NCBI RefSeq assembly: GCF_000157895.3
Contig: NC_022663.1
Coordinates: forward strand, 1,302,001 to 1,366,000
Length of the DNA stretch: 64,000 nt
DNA from: Mycobacterium kansasii ATCC 12478
GTDB lineage: Bacteria > Actinomycetota > Actinomycetes > Mycobacteriales > Mycobacteriaceae
Reading direction: 5' to 3'
Shown: one piece after another, positions 1 through 9,026 of the stretch
Position numbering within the stretch: position 1 is the stretch's first letter
Layout: each line of letters opens with the position of its first letter
The notes under the pieces: generated by a model
What the model saw: the letters and a program-made list of their open reading frames with translations, nothing else
Told to the model about the DNA's origin: nothing
Databases searched by the model: none
Program-made: the position numbers and the translations under genes

Positions 1-513
1 GCGCTGATGCCCGATCACCGACTCCCAGGACCGCAGATATGGCGCGACCTGGTTCTTGTACTGCTCGTATGACGGATCGTCGTCGATCGAGGCATAGATG
101 GGGGCGCTCACCGGACCGCCCGCCGCGGCATGCAACTCCATGCCCCGCTTGGCATGCTGAACACCTGCAGCTGCACCGCCCAGCCAATCGGACGTGCTGC
201 CCTTGCCGAATTGGTAGCACGAAACGATCTTGAGCCCGTTGCTGCTCAGATCGCGGGCCTCACCGAGTTGGATCGGCTTGCCCAGCATCCAGGTACCCCC
301 AGGTCGCCGATCCGACACGTACCTGATCGCACCCACCGCCCCGGCGGCCCTGATCTGGCTGGCGGGGATGACCCCGGCCGAATAGTCCAACAAGGTGCCA
401 AGCGAACCCGCCGATGCCGGCGCGGCGCGCAGCGACGCGGCCGCGATGCCAAGGCCCAGCAGGCCGGGCACCGCCGCCGCGTACTTGAGCACGTCCCGAC
501 GCGAGGCCTCCAC
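1..513 (-). CDS. Tat-exported DUF1906 (glycoside-hydrolase-like) protein, C-terminus beyond the left edge
   Basis: The minus-strand frame is open from a GTG at 513 (in-frame TGA upstream at 538-540) to the window edge, giving 171 residues. The N-terminus has a twin-arginine signal (SRRDVLKYAA followed by an Ala/Leu-rich segment and ASAG), so export by Tat is likely. The mature part (LLDYSAGVIPASQIRAAG, then GAIRYVSDR, KPIQLGEA, IVSCYQFG and PIYASIDDD) matches the DUF1906 family, which has a TIM-barrel glycoside-hydrolase-like fold. No substrate is known. The GTG start was chosen because it places the RR motif near residue 5. It is divergent from the Rieske gene at 689. Confidence 0.8.
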   Translation of the reverse strand, partial: MEASRRDVLKYAAAVPGLLGLGIAAASLRAAPASAGSLGTLLDYSAGVIPASQIRAAGAVGAIRYVSDRRPGGTWMLGKPIQLGEARDLSSNGLKIVSCYQFGKGSTSDWLGGAAAGVQHAKRGMELHAAAGGPVSAPIYASIDDDPSYEQYKNQVAPYLRSWESVIGHQR

Positions 514-631
514 ATGCCACAGAGTACGACACCGGCATCAATTGGCTCATTGAGCTCGCCAGTCACATCTGCATCACAATGTCACAACAGAGGTTTGGGC
601 GACGGGTCGGCAGCCGATTCTTACTGTCAAT

Positions 632-651
632 GCAAAGTTAGTAAAGTTAGA
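632..651. promoter_or_regulatory. Copy A of a recurring 20-bp AT-rich motif, upstream of the Rieske gene
   Basis: The minus strand reads TCTAACTTTACTAACTTTGC. It aligns without gaps to the motif copies at 3275, 9027, 17586, 20126 and 50754. It lies 37 bp before the ATG at 689 in otherwise GC-rich DNA. The plus strand also shows an AAAGTTAG / AAAGTTAG direct repeat with one base between. A regulator-binding role is inferred. Confidence 0.5.
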
Positions 652-688
652 GGCGAGCAGACCGCACTCGATCGCAACGGGGGTCGCG

Positions 689-1837
689 ATGGATCACCAC
701 CAGCTCATCGACCTCACCCGCCGTGCCCTGAAGCTCGCCCGCGACCAGACCACGGACCTGGCACCGCGGCAGCATACGGTCCACGCGCGGGAGTACACCT
801 CCCTCGAGCGCCACGAACGCGACCGGGCCATGCTGATGTCCAGCCCGCAACTGGTCGGCTACGTCTCCGAGCTGCCGCGGCCCGGCTCGTATTGCACCAA
901 GACGGTGCTGGGGCGATCCGTGCTGCTGACCAGGACGTCGGACGGCTCGGTGCGGGCCTTCGACAATGTCTGCCTGCACCGGCAGGCGCAGGTGGCGACC
1001 GGATGTGGCACCGCGAAGCGGTTTAGCTGCCCCTACCACGCCTGGACGTATGACAACAGCGGGCGATTGGTCGGACTGCCGGGTCGGGAGGGCTTTCCCG
1101 AGATGACGTTGAAGGACGACGGCTTGACCAGGCTTCCGGCCACCGAATTCGCCGGCTTTCTGTGGGTTGCACTGGACCCGGGCGCCACCCTGGACATCGC
1201 AACCCACCTGGGACCGCTGGCCGGCGAACTCGACTCATGGGGAATCGGGCACTGGTCCCCACTGGGCGAGAAGGTGCTCGACTCGCGGATCAACTGGAAG
1301 CTGGCGATCGACACATTTTCGGAGAACTACCACTTCGCCACGGTGCACAAGCAAACCTTCGCCACCATCGCCCGCAGCAATTGCACGGTTTTCGACTCCT
1401 ATGGACCGCACCACCGATTGATCTTTCCGCTGAACACCATCATGGAGCTGGACACCGCGCCCGAAGACCAGTGGAATCCGTTCCACCACATGGTCGTGAT
1501 CTACGCGCTGTTTCCCAACATCGTGCTGTCGGTGACGATCGCCAACGGCGAGCTGTTCCGCGTTTACCCCGGTGAGAAGCCGGGCCGATCCGTCACCGTC
1601 CACCAGAACTCCACCGCGCTGGACATCTCAGATGATTCGGTGGCCACCGGCGCCCAGGCCGTATTCGAGTACGCACACGCAACGGTCCGCGACGAGGACT
1701 ATCGACTGGCCGAGTCGTTGCAAGCCAACCTCGAATCGGGCGCGCGGGAGCGACTGGTGTTCGGGCGCAACGAGCCGGGGCTACAACACCGTCACCTAGC
1801 ATGGGAGCGCGCGCTCGACGCGTTGCGCCGAGGCTGA
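689..1837 (+). CDS. Rieske non-heme iron oxygenase, alpha subunit
   Basis: This 382-residue protein has the size of an aromatic-ring hydroxylating dioxygenase alpha subunit. The N-terminal Rieske domain carries C95-x-H97 and C114-x2-H117 (CLH and CPYH), which bind the [2Fe-2S] cluster. The catalytic domain contains NWKLAIDTFSENYHFATVH, whose two His belong to the mononuclear-iron facial triad. Such enzymes hydroxylate or demethylate aromatic or alicyclic substrates using electrons from a reductase or ferredoxin, and none is adjacent here. It is monocistronic, followed by the convergent gene ending at 1875. The substrate is unknown. Confidence 0.88.
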   Translation: MDHHQLIDLTRRALKLARDQTTDLAPRQHTVHAREYTSLERHERDRAMLMSSPQLVGYVSELPRPGSYCTKTVLGRSVLLTRTSDGSVRAFDNVCLHRQAQVATGCGTAKRFSCPYHAWTYDNSGRLVGLPGREGFPEMTLKDDGLTRLPATEFAGFLWVALDPGATLDIATHLGPLAGELDSWGIGHWSPLGEKVLDSRINWKLAIDTFSENYHFATVHKQTFATIARSNCTVFDSYGPHHRLIFPLNTIMELDTAPEDQWNPFHHMVVIYALFPNIVLSVTIANGELFRVYPGEKPGRSVTVHQNSTALDISDDSVATGAQAVFEYAHATVRDEDYRLAESLQANLESGARERLVFGRNEPGLQHRHLAWERALDALRRG

Positions 1838-1874
1838 AGATTCGCAGCAAAAGGTCGAGAAGACTCCTGCCAAA

Positions 1875-3239
1875 TTACAGCTTCGCCGCGGGAATCTCCT
1901 GCGCCAGCGAGCCGATCAGCGCCTCGAGAACTTCACGAGAATCCTGATCACAATCGTCCGGAAGCGCTGCTGATCCCGTCCGCAACATCTCCAGGGCCTC
2001 CCCGCGACGGCCCGAAAGCACCACTGGTGCAACGCGTTCCACCAGGGCGGCCAGCTCCGGCGTCGGTGGCCGAGCATTGGCGACGGTAGCGGCCAGCACG
2101 TCAATCAGCTCCCAGTCGCGATACAACGCCAATGATCGCTCGTAGAACGCGAAGGCGGTCACCGGCTCACCGTGCAGCATGCCGCGGTAACGGTAGGGGC
2201 CCTCCATGTATTCGATCGGCAGGCCGTGGGCCGGCGCGGCCACGAGCGGCTCGCCGGTGAGGTCCAATTGCATTGCAGCGCTGGTAATCCGGTGGCGGTC
2301 GGGCATATAGCGGGCCGGCCGGACCGGAGGCAACAGCGGCCGCACGGAATCCGGCCACCGGACATAGCTGAGGATAGTGACCTCGATGTCCTCGGCGCAT
2401 TCCGGCGCCCGGCCGGGATCGGGATAGCTGGCCGTCAACCCGGTAAACGGTTGCACCGCATTGCCGTTCATACGGTCGAACTGTCTCCAGATGCTCATGT
2501 CGACACCATTGTCGAAATGGATGGTGCGCCATTCGTGCGACCGGCCCCGTGGGTCTCCCCCGCCACCGGCATACGTCGGGAACCACTGCCGGTCGATATG
2601 CCCGGCCGTACCCGTGACCTGTTCGCTCGCCTCGCCCCAGCACAGCGTTCCGGTCATCGTCATTCCGGTGTGGAAGTAGGAGTGGGTGTCGGGCTGGCCG
2701 AAGCAGACGATCTTTCCGTTGTAGGCCGACGCCCCCACCGGGGTGGGCGCGCGCGTGGGCGTCACCGCCAGATCCAGCCGCATCAAGCGACCGGCCTGAT
2801 CGGTTCCCACCAGACTGACCCGGTAGGTGTAGGGCAACAACTGTCCATCGGCGTCATGGCAGGTGGTCCACGAGACGGTGCCGGCGCCGCTGCGGTATTC
2901 GAGGTCCAGGTGTCCCGCTGCAGCCGACAGCTTGGGCTGGGCGCCGGGCGCCATGCTGGCCGGCGGCATGTCGTAGTCGGTGTAGGTGCCGTACTCGCCG
3001 GTGTCGAGGTCAAACAGCGCCAGCGTGTAGAAGTCGGCGACCACCGAGCCACCGGGCCGGTTCTTGTTGAAAATGGTCAGGAACGCAAACGACCGGCTGG
3101 TACCGGCTGTGTCCAGTTGGCCCGCGAGAAACCAGGTATCGGATTCCTGGTCGGCGTGGACGCCTTCGGCGGCGGGAAACTCCAGTGCGCTGTCACCATC
3201 GACCAGCTGGAACGGGTAACTGCGCCAGTCGCTGCTCAT
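1875..3239 (-). CDS. CrtC/AttH-type lipocalin-like protein (carotenoid 1,2-hydratase superfamily)
   Basis: The protein has 454 residues from the ATG at 3239, chosen because GGGAAGG lies 6 nt upstream. An in-frame ATG at 3266 has no good Shine-Dalgarno. Segments such as LDLEYRSGAGTVSW, SYFHTGMTMTGTLCWG and GTAGHIDRQWFP resemble the two-lipocalin fold of CrtC/AttH-like hydratases and isomerases of polyprenoid or terpenoid substrates. The HIDRQW stretch matches the conserved D-x-QW signature of the family. No signal peptide is visible. It is divergent from the aldehyde dehydrogenase at 3330, with a motif copy between them. A terpenoid-hydratase role is an inference from family membership. Confidence 0.65.
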   Translation of the reverse strand: MSSDWRSYPFQLVDGDSALEFPAAEGVHADQESDTWFLAGQLDTAGTSRSFAFLTIFNKNRPGGSVVADFYTLALFDLDTGEYGTYTDYDMPPASMAPGAQPKLSAAAGHLDLEYRSGAGTVSWTTCHDADGQLLPYTYRVSLVGTDQAGRLMRLDLAVTPTRAPTPVGASAYNGKIVCFGQPDTHSYFHTGMTMTGTLCWGEASEQVTGTAGHIDRQWFPTYAGGGGDPRGRSHEWRTIHFDNGVDMSIWRQFDRMNGNAVQPFTGLTASYPDPGRAPECAEDIEVTILSYVRWPDSVRPLLPPVRPARYMPDRHRITSAAMQLDLTGEPLVAAPAHGLPIEYMEGPYRYRGMLHGEPVTAFAFYERSLALYRDWELIDVLAATVANARPPTPELAALVERVAPVVLSGRRGEALEMLRTGSAALPDDCDQDSREVLEALIGSLAQEIPAAKL

Positions 3240-3274
3240 GTCAAGCCTTCCCAGGCGCCATGCCACGCTTTTTC

Positions 3275-3294
3275 GCTATGTTAGCATCAATAGC
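3275..3294. promoter_or_regulatory. Copy B of the recurring 20-bp motif, divergent promoter region
   Basis: GCTATGTTAGCATCAATAGC has GCTAT/ATAGC inverted ends and lies between the divergent starts at 3239 (-) and 3330 (+). The downstream bases AAAGTTA echo copy A. Control of both transcription units is inferred. Confidence 0.55.
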
Positions 3295-3329
3295 AAAGTT
3301 ACCTATCGTCTGCCCCGAGGGGATGTCCG

Positions 3330-4820
3330 ATGACGGCAGAATCCCCGCAACACCGCTATGACGAACTGTTCATCGGCGGGCGCTGGCGCAAACCCACCAC
3401 GCCGGAGCGGCTTTCCGTCATTTCGCCGCACTCGGAGCAACCCGTGGGCGAAGCACCGGCGGCTGGTCCCGGCGATGTCGAGGCGGCCGTGGCAGCCGCG
3501 CGGCACGCGTTCGACCACGGTCCGTGGCCGCTGCTGGATCCGCACGAGCGGATGAGCAAGATCGAGCAGCTCGCCGCGATTTACACGCGACACCTCGGCG
3601 ACATGGCCGACCTGATTACCGCGGAGATGGGGTCGCCGCGCAGCTTCAGCCGGCTGGGCCAGGCGGCTGGTGCGGCGTCGATGATCCATCTGGCGCTGGC
3701 GGCCGCCCGGGACTTCCCGTGGGCGGAACGCCGGCAGGGCGTGCTCGGCGAGGCCCATGTGCGTCGTGCCCCCGTCGGCGTCGTCGGCGCCATTGTGCCG
3801 TGGAACGTGCCACAGTGCCTGATCATGCCCAAGCTGATTCCGGCGCTGATCGCCGGCTGCACCGTCATCGTCAAACCCGCGCCCGAAACTCCTTTGGACG
3901 CTTTGTGGTTGGCCGAGATGATCGAGCAGATCGAACTGCCCGAGGGCGTCGTCTCGATACTGACCGGCGGACCCGCTGTCGGCGAGGCGCTGGTGCGCCA
4001 TCCCGGGGTGGACAAGATCGCGTTCACCGGCTCCAGCACCATCGGCCGCCGGATCGCCGGAATCTGCGGAGAGCAGCTGAAAAGGGTCAGCCTGGAACTG
4101 GGCGGCAAGTCGGCGGCAATCATCCTCGACGACGCCGACCTCGACAAGACGGTCGCCGGATTGAAGACGGCCGGCCTGATGAACAACGGCCAGGCCTGTG
4201 TCGCCCAGACCCGCATCCTGGTCAGCGAACGCCGTCACGACGAAGTCGTCGACGCCTTGGCCGACATGATGGCGGCGCTGCACGTCGGCGACCCCGCTGA
4301 CGAAAAGACCGACATCGGGCCACTTGTCGCCCGCCGCCAACAGCTTCGGGTTCAGGACTACATCAGATCCGGGCGGCAGCAGGGCGCGTGCATCGTGGTC
4401 GGCGGTGACGACAGCCCGGCCGACCGTGGTTGGTACGTGCGGCCGACGCTGTTCACCGGCGCGACCAATGACATGCGCATCGCGCGGGAGGAGATATTCG
4501 GACCGGTGTTGACCGTTCTGACCTACCGTGACGAAGAGCACGCGATCCGGATCGCCAACGACAGCGATTACGGCTTGGCCGGTTCGGTCTGGACAGCCGA
4601 CACCGCCCACGGCCTCGAAATCGCCGCACGGATCCGGACCGGCACCTACGGCATCAACATGTACATGCTCGACATCAGCACACCGTTCGGCGGCTTCAAG
4701 AAGTCGGGCATCGGCCGCGAATTCGGGCCAGAGGGCCTAGCCGAATACGCCGAGCTGCAATCGGTGCTGTGCAACGGAAAAATGCCACCGCTCAATGTCA
4801 TTGCGGCAGCTGCAGGGTGA
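3330..4820 (+). CDS. NAD(P)-dependent aldehyde dehydrogenase
   Basis: This is a full-length ALDH superfamily member of 496 residues. FTGSSTIGRRI is the nucleotide-binding loop, LELGGKS holds the general-base Glu256, and NNGQACVAQTR holds the catalytic Cys290. EIFGPVLTV and the C-terminal TPFGGFKKSGIGRE are also present. It oxidises an aldehyde to a carboxylate and could feed the AMP-ligase at 6246 for CoA activation, although it is on the opposite strand. The start has AGGGGATGTCCG upstream. Its 3' end overlaps the convergent MaoC gene by 23 bp. The natural aldehyde is not identifiable. Confidence 0.92.
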   Translation: MTAESPQHRYDELFIGGRWRKPTTPERLSVISPHSEQPVGEAPAAGPGDVEAAVAAARHAFDHGPWPLLDPHERMSKIEQLAAIYTRHLGDMADLITAEMGSPRSFSRLGQAAGAASMIHLALAAARDFPWAERRQGVLGEAHVRRAPVGVVGAIVPWNVPQCLIMPKLIPALIAGCTVIVKPAPETPLDALWLAEMIEQIELPEGVVSILTGGPAVGEALVRHPGVDKIAFTGSSTIGRRIAGICGEQLKRVSLELGGKSAAIILDDADLDKTVAGLKTAGLMNNGQACVAQTRILVSERRHDEVVDALADMMAALHVGDPADEKTDIGPLVARRQQLRVQDYIRSGRQQGACIVVGGDDSPADRGWYVRPTLFTGATNDMRIAREEIFGPVLTVLTYRDEEHAIRIANDSDYGLAGSVWTADTAHGLEIAARIRTGTYGINMYMLDISTPFGGFKKSGIGREFGPEGLAEYAELQSVLCNGKMPPLNVIAAAAG

Positions 4821-5232
4821 TCTCCACGGGACAGCACAACCCGCCGTGTTGATTGGCCACCTCGACTCGGAGGTCGACCAGATAACGCGGCGGGTCGACA
4901 CTTTCGTCACACCGCTTGGCCACCACCCGGGCCCGCCCCACCATGGTGTCGCCGGCATAGATCGAGCCGGCCAGCCGCATGGAACGGCGTACCACCCGGC
5001 TGCCCGGACCCGCCCAGTCGGTCGCGATCCGGTCGGCGAATCCCGCGAGATGCATGGTGTTGACGAAAATCGTTGGATTCCCCTGGCTTTGGGCGTACTC
5101 CGGATCGAAATGGCCCGGAAAATAGTCCCAGGTCGCCCCCGCGTTCTCCACCACGCGCTGATAACTGATCTGGTCGACGACCTCAGGCAGCCCGAGCGGA
5201 ACGGTGATTTCGTTCCAAGTCAGATCGGTCAT
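4798..5232 (-). CDS. MaoC-like hot-dog dehydratase, C-terminal-type subunit
   Basis: The protein has 144 residues. The segment FDPEYAQSQGNPTIFVNTMH is typical of the MaoC/FAS1 dehydratase C-terminal half, although the usual D-x4-H hydratase motif is not obvious. The ATG overlaps the TGA of the upstream hot-dog gene (5229-5232), so the two are translationally coupled and probably form a heteromeric enoyl-CoA hydratase, as known for paired mycobacterial MaoC proteins such as HadAB or ChsH1/H2. The gene ends inside the convergent aldehyde dehydrogenase. The acyl-CoA substrate is unknown. Confidence 0.78.
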   Translation of the reverse strand: MTDLTWNEITVPLGLPEVVDQISYQRVVENAGATWDYFPGHFDPEYAQSQGNPTIFVNTMHLAGFADRIATDWAGPGSRVVRRSMRLAGSIYAGDTMVGRARVVAKRCDESVDPPRYLVDLRVEVANQHGGLCCPVEITLQLPQ

Positions 5233-5753
5233 GATCCCGGCCCAGGTGTGAAGCGGAACAGCGTATTTCGCGATGTGGCGACCACCGCACCGTCCTGGCG
5301 ACGGTAGGTCTCCAGCGTCTCGACGAAATGACCGACCCCGAGCCGGGTCCGCTTTTCCGGGGACACCGACACCAGCTCCTCGACAACGGTGAGCCGGTCA
5401 CCCTCGACGATGGGTCGCAGGAACTCGGCATCGTTGGCCGCGTTGACGAATGTGGTGCCCGGCAACGGCACCCGCAACGCCAACGATGCCGCGGGAACCC
5501 GGCCTCCCGGTTGCCAGGGAGGCGGAATCAGCCAGCCCATCAACAGCGCCGGCGGAGCCAGCAAGCCGCCCCACCGCCGCCGGGCGTATTCGGTGTCCCA
5601 ATACGACCGGTTACCGTCACGGACCATGGCGGCGAAGAGCTGAATGCGCGCGCCGCTGACCACGGTCGCGGCGGTTCGCGGTTCCGTAGTCGCGCCGACC
5701 ATCTGCAGCGCATCCTGATAGCTGCCGAAGGCCAGTTGGTAGGTCACGTTCAA
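5229..5753 (-). CDS. FAS1-like/MaoC N-terminal dehydratase subunit
   Basis: The protein has 174 residues and a MaoC_dehydrat_N-type hot-dog fold. Supporting segments are WDTEYARRRWGGLLAPPALLMGW (shown here in part) and FLRPIVEGDRLTVVEELVSV. The 4-bp overlap with the downstream MaoC gene indicates that the two subunits act together, one giving the substrate tunnel and the other the catalytic face. It starts 7 bp after the SnoaL-like gene, within the run of minus-strand genes from 8955 to 4798. The role in hydrating a bulky enoyl-CoA is inferred from pairing. Confidence 0.78.
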   Translation of the reverse strand: MNVTYQLAFGSYQDALQMVGATTEPRTAATVVSGARIQLFAAMVRDGNRSYWDTEYARRRWGGLLAPPALLMGWLIPPPWQPGGRVPAASLALRVPLPGTTFVNAANDAEFLRPIVEGDRLTVVEELVSVSPEKRTRLGVGHFVETLETYRRQDGAVVATSRNTLFRFTPGPGS

Positions 5754-5760
5754 GGCCGGA

Positions 5761-6186
5761 TTACATGACGAGCGGGTGCCGGCTCGGTACCGAATCCCAT
5801 TGCAGTGCCCGGGAAGTGAAATACCAACCGCCGCGTTCGTAGATCAGCTGATCGCGGAATGTCCCGGTGGCTCGCAGCGCGGTGTCGCCATGCACGCGCG
5901 CAAAGAGCAGAGCGACACAGCACTGCGTCGCGTCGACGCCGTCGACGTGGATCTCATGGTCGACGGTGACCAGGCGTTGCCCGTCGCCGCCGTCGAAGGC
6001 CGCTCGCGGATCACCGAATGGTTCGCCGTCACGGCTATAACTGGCACCGGAATGACGGAAGGTGGCAATCCAGGCGTCGCGGTCACCGTCGGAATAAGCC
6101 CGATTGTGCCGGGCGGTCAAATCCAAAATGGCAGCGCGGCCCGTCGCAGCGTGCAGCATCTGCTGTTCTTGATAGGACAACGCCAT
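5761..6186 (-). CDS. SnoaL/NTF2-like protein (small polyketide-cyclase-like fold)
   Basis: This is a 141-residue protein from the ATG at 6186, preferred over the ATG at 6204 because GGAGAG lies 4 nt upstream of it. The sequence begins with a helix (YQEQQMLHAATGRAAILDLT), then RHNRAYSDGDRDAWIATF, a pattern typical of NTF2-like SnoaL_4 proteins of ring-degradation clusters (isomerases, cyclases or dioxygenase small subunits). It lies between the AMP-ligase and the dehydratase pair. It could be the beta-like partner of a Rieske oxygenase, but the alpha subunits here are not of the alpha-beta type, so that remains open. Confidence 0.7.
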   Translation of the reverse strand: MALSYQEQQMLHAATGRAAILDLTARHNRAYSDGDRDAWIATFRHSGASYSRDGEPFGDPRAAFDGGDGQRLVTVDHEIHVDGVDATQCCVALLFARVHGDTALRATGTFRDQLIYERGGWYFTSRALQWDSVPSRHPLVM

Positions 6187-6245
6187 TGTGCTCTCCAGCC
6201 ACACTCGCGGGATGTTGGGACCGACTGACGTGAGACTACGTTAAC

Positions 6246-7826
6246 TTATCGGCTGACTTGGTAGCCATGCCTTTCGCGATCCCATGCTGCCGGTGTTAAA
6301 CCCCTGGCACGCAATAGATCTTTACGTATTCGTCCGATTCCGTTCTTCGGGAGTTCATCGACCGTCTCCACAAATCGCGGCACGCAGAAGTAGGGCATGC
6401 GGGCAGCACAATAATCGAGCAACTCCGCGCAGTCGATGACGGCACCGGGGCGAATGGCGACGAGCAGCAGGATGTCGTCCTCGCCCACGTCGCTGGGGAT
6501 GCCGACGGCCGCGGCCTCCAGCACCGCCGGATGGCCTGTCACGACGGTCTCCACTTCCACCGAAGAAATGTTCTCGCCGCGTCTGCGTAGCGAATCCTTG
6601 ATGCGATCCACATGGGTCAAGTTCTGTTCGTTGTCGAATTTGCCCAGGTCTCCGGTGTGAAACCAGTCCTGATGTGGATCGACCGGCAAGCCCGGCGCCT
6701 CCTGGCTTACGTACCCTTCGCTCATCACGTGCGGATATCGAGGCCGGCAGGTGATCTCTCCAACCATTCCGGCGGGTAACGGGTTGCCCGTGTCGTCAAC
6801 GATGCGCACCTCGAAATTCGGGTTTGGATTGCCCGATGTCCCCGGAACGCCGTCGTCGGCAACGCCCTTGACGGTAAGGGGAAATGCCTCGGTCAATCCG
6901 TACATCGTGACAACGCGGCAGCCATAACGCCTTTCGATCTCGCGGTAGGCGTTCGCGCTAATCGGTGCGGCGGAGATGAACCGCAACGGCAGCTCGGCGT
7001 CACGTGGATCCGGGGGGAGATTCTGCAGCATCGACACCATCGCGCCGGCGCCGACGAAACCGACGGCGCCATGCGCGCGCACGTCGTCCCAGACCTCGCT
7101 AGGATGAAATTCGTTGGCGAGCACCGTTGTTCCGCCGACCAGCATCGGGGCCAGCACAATGGGCGCCGCGCTCAGATGAAACAGTGGCATCGCGGTCCAG
7201 AGCACCTCTCCCGGGCCGAATCGCCAGGCCGATGCCACGGTGGCGGCCACCGTGAACAGGTAATGCCAGCTCGTGGCAACGGCTTTCGACGGCCCGGTGG
7301 TCCCCGAGGTGAAGAACAGCGATGCCACCTCCGCGGCGCCGAGGCTGCGGTCCGGGGTGCCGCCGGCATCGCGGCTCAGCGCCGAGCTCAGCGAATCTCC
7401 CAGCACCACAACTTCCTTCAGTGTGTCCAGCCGGTCGGCGATGTCCTCGATGCGGTGTTGCCGCTCGGGGTCGGTGAGTATCATCGTGGCCCGCGACAGC
7501 CGCAAGGTATGCAGCAAGAAATCGCCCTTGTTGGCCGCGTTCACCGCCGCGCTGACGGCACCGATTCGCGCCGCGCCCAGCCAGAAGTAGATCCATTCCG
7601 GGCACGTTGCGGTGAACAGCGCCACGGTGTCACCGCGACCGACTCCGAGGCCGGTCAGCATGCTCGCCGCAGCACAGGACCGCCGCCGCACGTCCTCGAA
7701 AGTGACGTCGATGCCGGCTACCGACAGCATCACCCGATCGGGATGCTGCATGGCGCGGCGGTCGAGCACATCGGCAACGGTGAAGCGATCGACTCCGAAA
7801 TCGGAGGGCCCCGGGGGCCTGCTCAC
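6246..7826 (-). CDS. AMP-dependent acyl-CoA synthetase (FadD/CaiC-like)
   Basis: This ANL-superfamily ligase has 526 residues from the GTG at 7826, which lies just 2 nt beyond the stop of the preceding Rieske gene (7828-7830). A longer in-frame extension to 7940 would run through that gene and is rejected. Motifs are FFTSGTTGPSKAV (P-loop), MYGLTEAFP, HTGDLGKFD with DRIKDSLRRRGENIS (hinge), and a C-terminal LPKNGIGRIRKDLL with the catalytic Lys. It activates a carboxylic acid to its CoA thioester through an acyl-adenylate. It shares the operon with the Rieske oxygenase and the dehydratases. Confidence 0.9.
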   Translation of the reverse strand: MSRPPGPSDFGVDRFTVADVLDRRAMQHPDRVMLSVAGIDVTFEDVRRRSCAAASMLTGLGVGRGDTVALFTATCPEWIYFWLGAARIGAVSAAVNAANKGDFLLHTLRLSRATMILTDPERQHRIEDIADRLDTLKEVVVLGDSLSSALSRDAGGTPDRSLGAAEVASLFFTSGTTGPSKAVATSWHYLFTVAATVASAWRFGPGEVLWTAMPLFHLSAAPIVLAPMLVGGTTVLANEFHPSEVWDDVRAHGAVGFVGAGAMVSMLQNLPPDPRDAELPLRFISAAPISANAYREIERRYGCRVVTMYGLTEAFPLTVKGVADDGVPGTSGNPNPNFEVRIVDDTGNPLPAGMVGEITCRPRYPHVMSEGYVSQEAPGLPVDPHQDWFHTGDLGKFDNEQNLTHVDRIKDSLRRRGENISSVEVETVVTGHPAVLEAAAVGIPSDVGEDDILLLVAIRPGAVIDCAELLDYCAARMPYFCVPRFVETVDELPKNGIGRIRKDLLRARGLTPAAWDRERHGYQVSR

Positions 7827-7827
7827 A

Positions 7828-8955
7828 TCACGCCTTCGCAGCCGCCGGGTCGGGCTTGCCGTCGGCGGTGTACCCGAAGTCCTCGGCCGAGGGCTGTGCC
7901 CCCGGGTAGAAGCGGTGCGCCCAGCGCCGAAGGGCCGCATAGTCGTGGGCTTCTTCCGGCGCCAGGTTCGGCTTCTCCAAGTACTTCATGTTCTCCCAGG
8001 TGAAGAAGTCCTGTTTGATGACTTCCTGCTGCAAGGCAAGGAACTTCGCGGCGCGACCGGTGGGCACGTCGCCGGTGTCACCGGGCTCGCGGAGGGAGGC
8101 CTGGGTGTAGAAGTAGTCGGTGTAGTCCTCGTCGACCGGTGTCTGTCCGGTCACTTGGACCGTGCCCACCAGCTCGTTCGGGAAGCGCACGAGACCCAAC
8201 CCCAGCGAATAGTTGTCGTAGATGATCTTGGCGTCGATCGGGCCGTTAGGGGTCAACCAGGTCGTGGGTCTGCCGCCGCCGAAGTGGGCGTTCACGGTGG
8301 CGTGCAGGTGGTAACCGGAGACCTCGAACGACGCGGTGGTGGCCGGGTTGGCGGCCTTGTGCACGTACTGCACGTGATACGGGTCGGCGGCATTCTCGAT
8401 GATCATCTGCGGATGCACCTTGACCCGGTTGAGCATCCGGCTGTGCGGGTGCAGCGGGTAGTATTCGTTGGTTTCCAGCTCCGGCAGCACCGGCGGTTGC
8501 CAGTACGGCGCCCGGCCGTGGCGTTCGTGCCAGACCAGGATGAAGCCGTACCACTCCATGCTCGGGTAGCTGCGGATCCGGACGTTGTTCTTGCAGCCGA
8601 TCTTGCTGTAGGGAATCAGCGCGTTGGTGCCGTCACCGCGCCATTGCCAGCCATGCCAGGGGCACGCGATGTGTTCGCCCTCCACCGTGCCGCCGACACC
8701 CAGGTTCGCTCCGAGGTGCTGACAGTAGGCGTCCAGCACGTGCGCCCGCCCCGAAGCGGTGCGGAACAGCACCAGCTCCTCGCCGAAATAATGCGCACGC
8801 TTGACATCGCCGGGAGCCAGGTCAGAGGCGAACGCGACGATGAACCATCCCGTCGGGAACCGGTACGACGACAGCGCAATCCCGCTCGCACCGAACTCTC
8901 GTTCCGACGGATCCTGGGCCGATTCGGAAGCCGAGCCTGAAATGGTCTGCGTCAC
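7828..8955 (-). CDS. Rieske non-heme iron oxygenase, KshA-like
   Basis: The protein has about 375 residues from the GTG at 8955, which has GGAG 5 nt upstream. An in-frame TTG at 8988 is the alternative. The Rieske cluster ligands are C78-x-H80 and C98-x2-H101 (CQH and CPWH). The iron site lies in ENAADPYHVQYVH. The architecture resembles 3-ketosteroid 9-alpha-hydroxylase oxygenases (KshA) and related terpenoid hydroxylases, but this cannot be called KshA itself. It leads a likely operon with the AMP-ligase, the SnoaL-like protein and the hot-dog dehydratases. Motif copy C lies 72 bp upstream. Confidence 0.85.
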   Translation of the reverse strand: MTQTISGSASESAQDPSEREFGASGIALSSYRFPTGWFIVAFASDLAPGDVKRAHYFGEELVLFRTASGRAHVLDAYCQHLGANLGVGGTVEGEHIACPWHGWQWRGDGTNALIPYSKIGCKNNVRIRSYPSMEWYGFILVWHERHGRAPYWQPPVLPELETNEYYPLHPHSRMLNRVKVHPQMIIENAADPYHVQYVHKAANPATTASFEVSGYHLHATVNAHFGGGRPTTWLTPNGPIDAKIIYDNYSLGLGLVRFPNELVGTVQVTGQTPVDEDYTDYFYTQASLREPGDTGDVPTGRAAKFLALQQEVIKQDFFTWENMKYLEKPNLAPEEAHDYAALRRWAHRFYPGAQPSAEDFGYTADGKPDPAAAKA

Positions 8956-9026
8956 GAGATCTCCGTTTCCCACGCGGCCGAGCGGCAACCAGGCCGCGTC
9001 TGACTCACCGTGGTTCGACGACTAGG

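Noticed and set aside
2172..3284. Long plus-strand open frame antisense to the CrtC-like gene
   Set aside because: It is fully antisense to a gene with family similarity and a good ribosome-binding site; its translation is Arg/Gly/His-rich without any domain, as expected from GC-rich shadow frames.
3303..4610. 435-codon minus-strand frame antisense to the aldehyde dehydrogenase
   Set aside because: The sense strand encodes a complete ALDH with catalytic residues; the antisense frame has no domain and overlaps the motif and promoter region.
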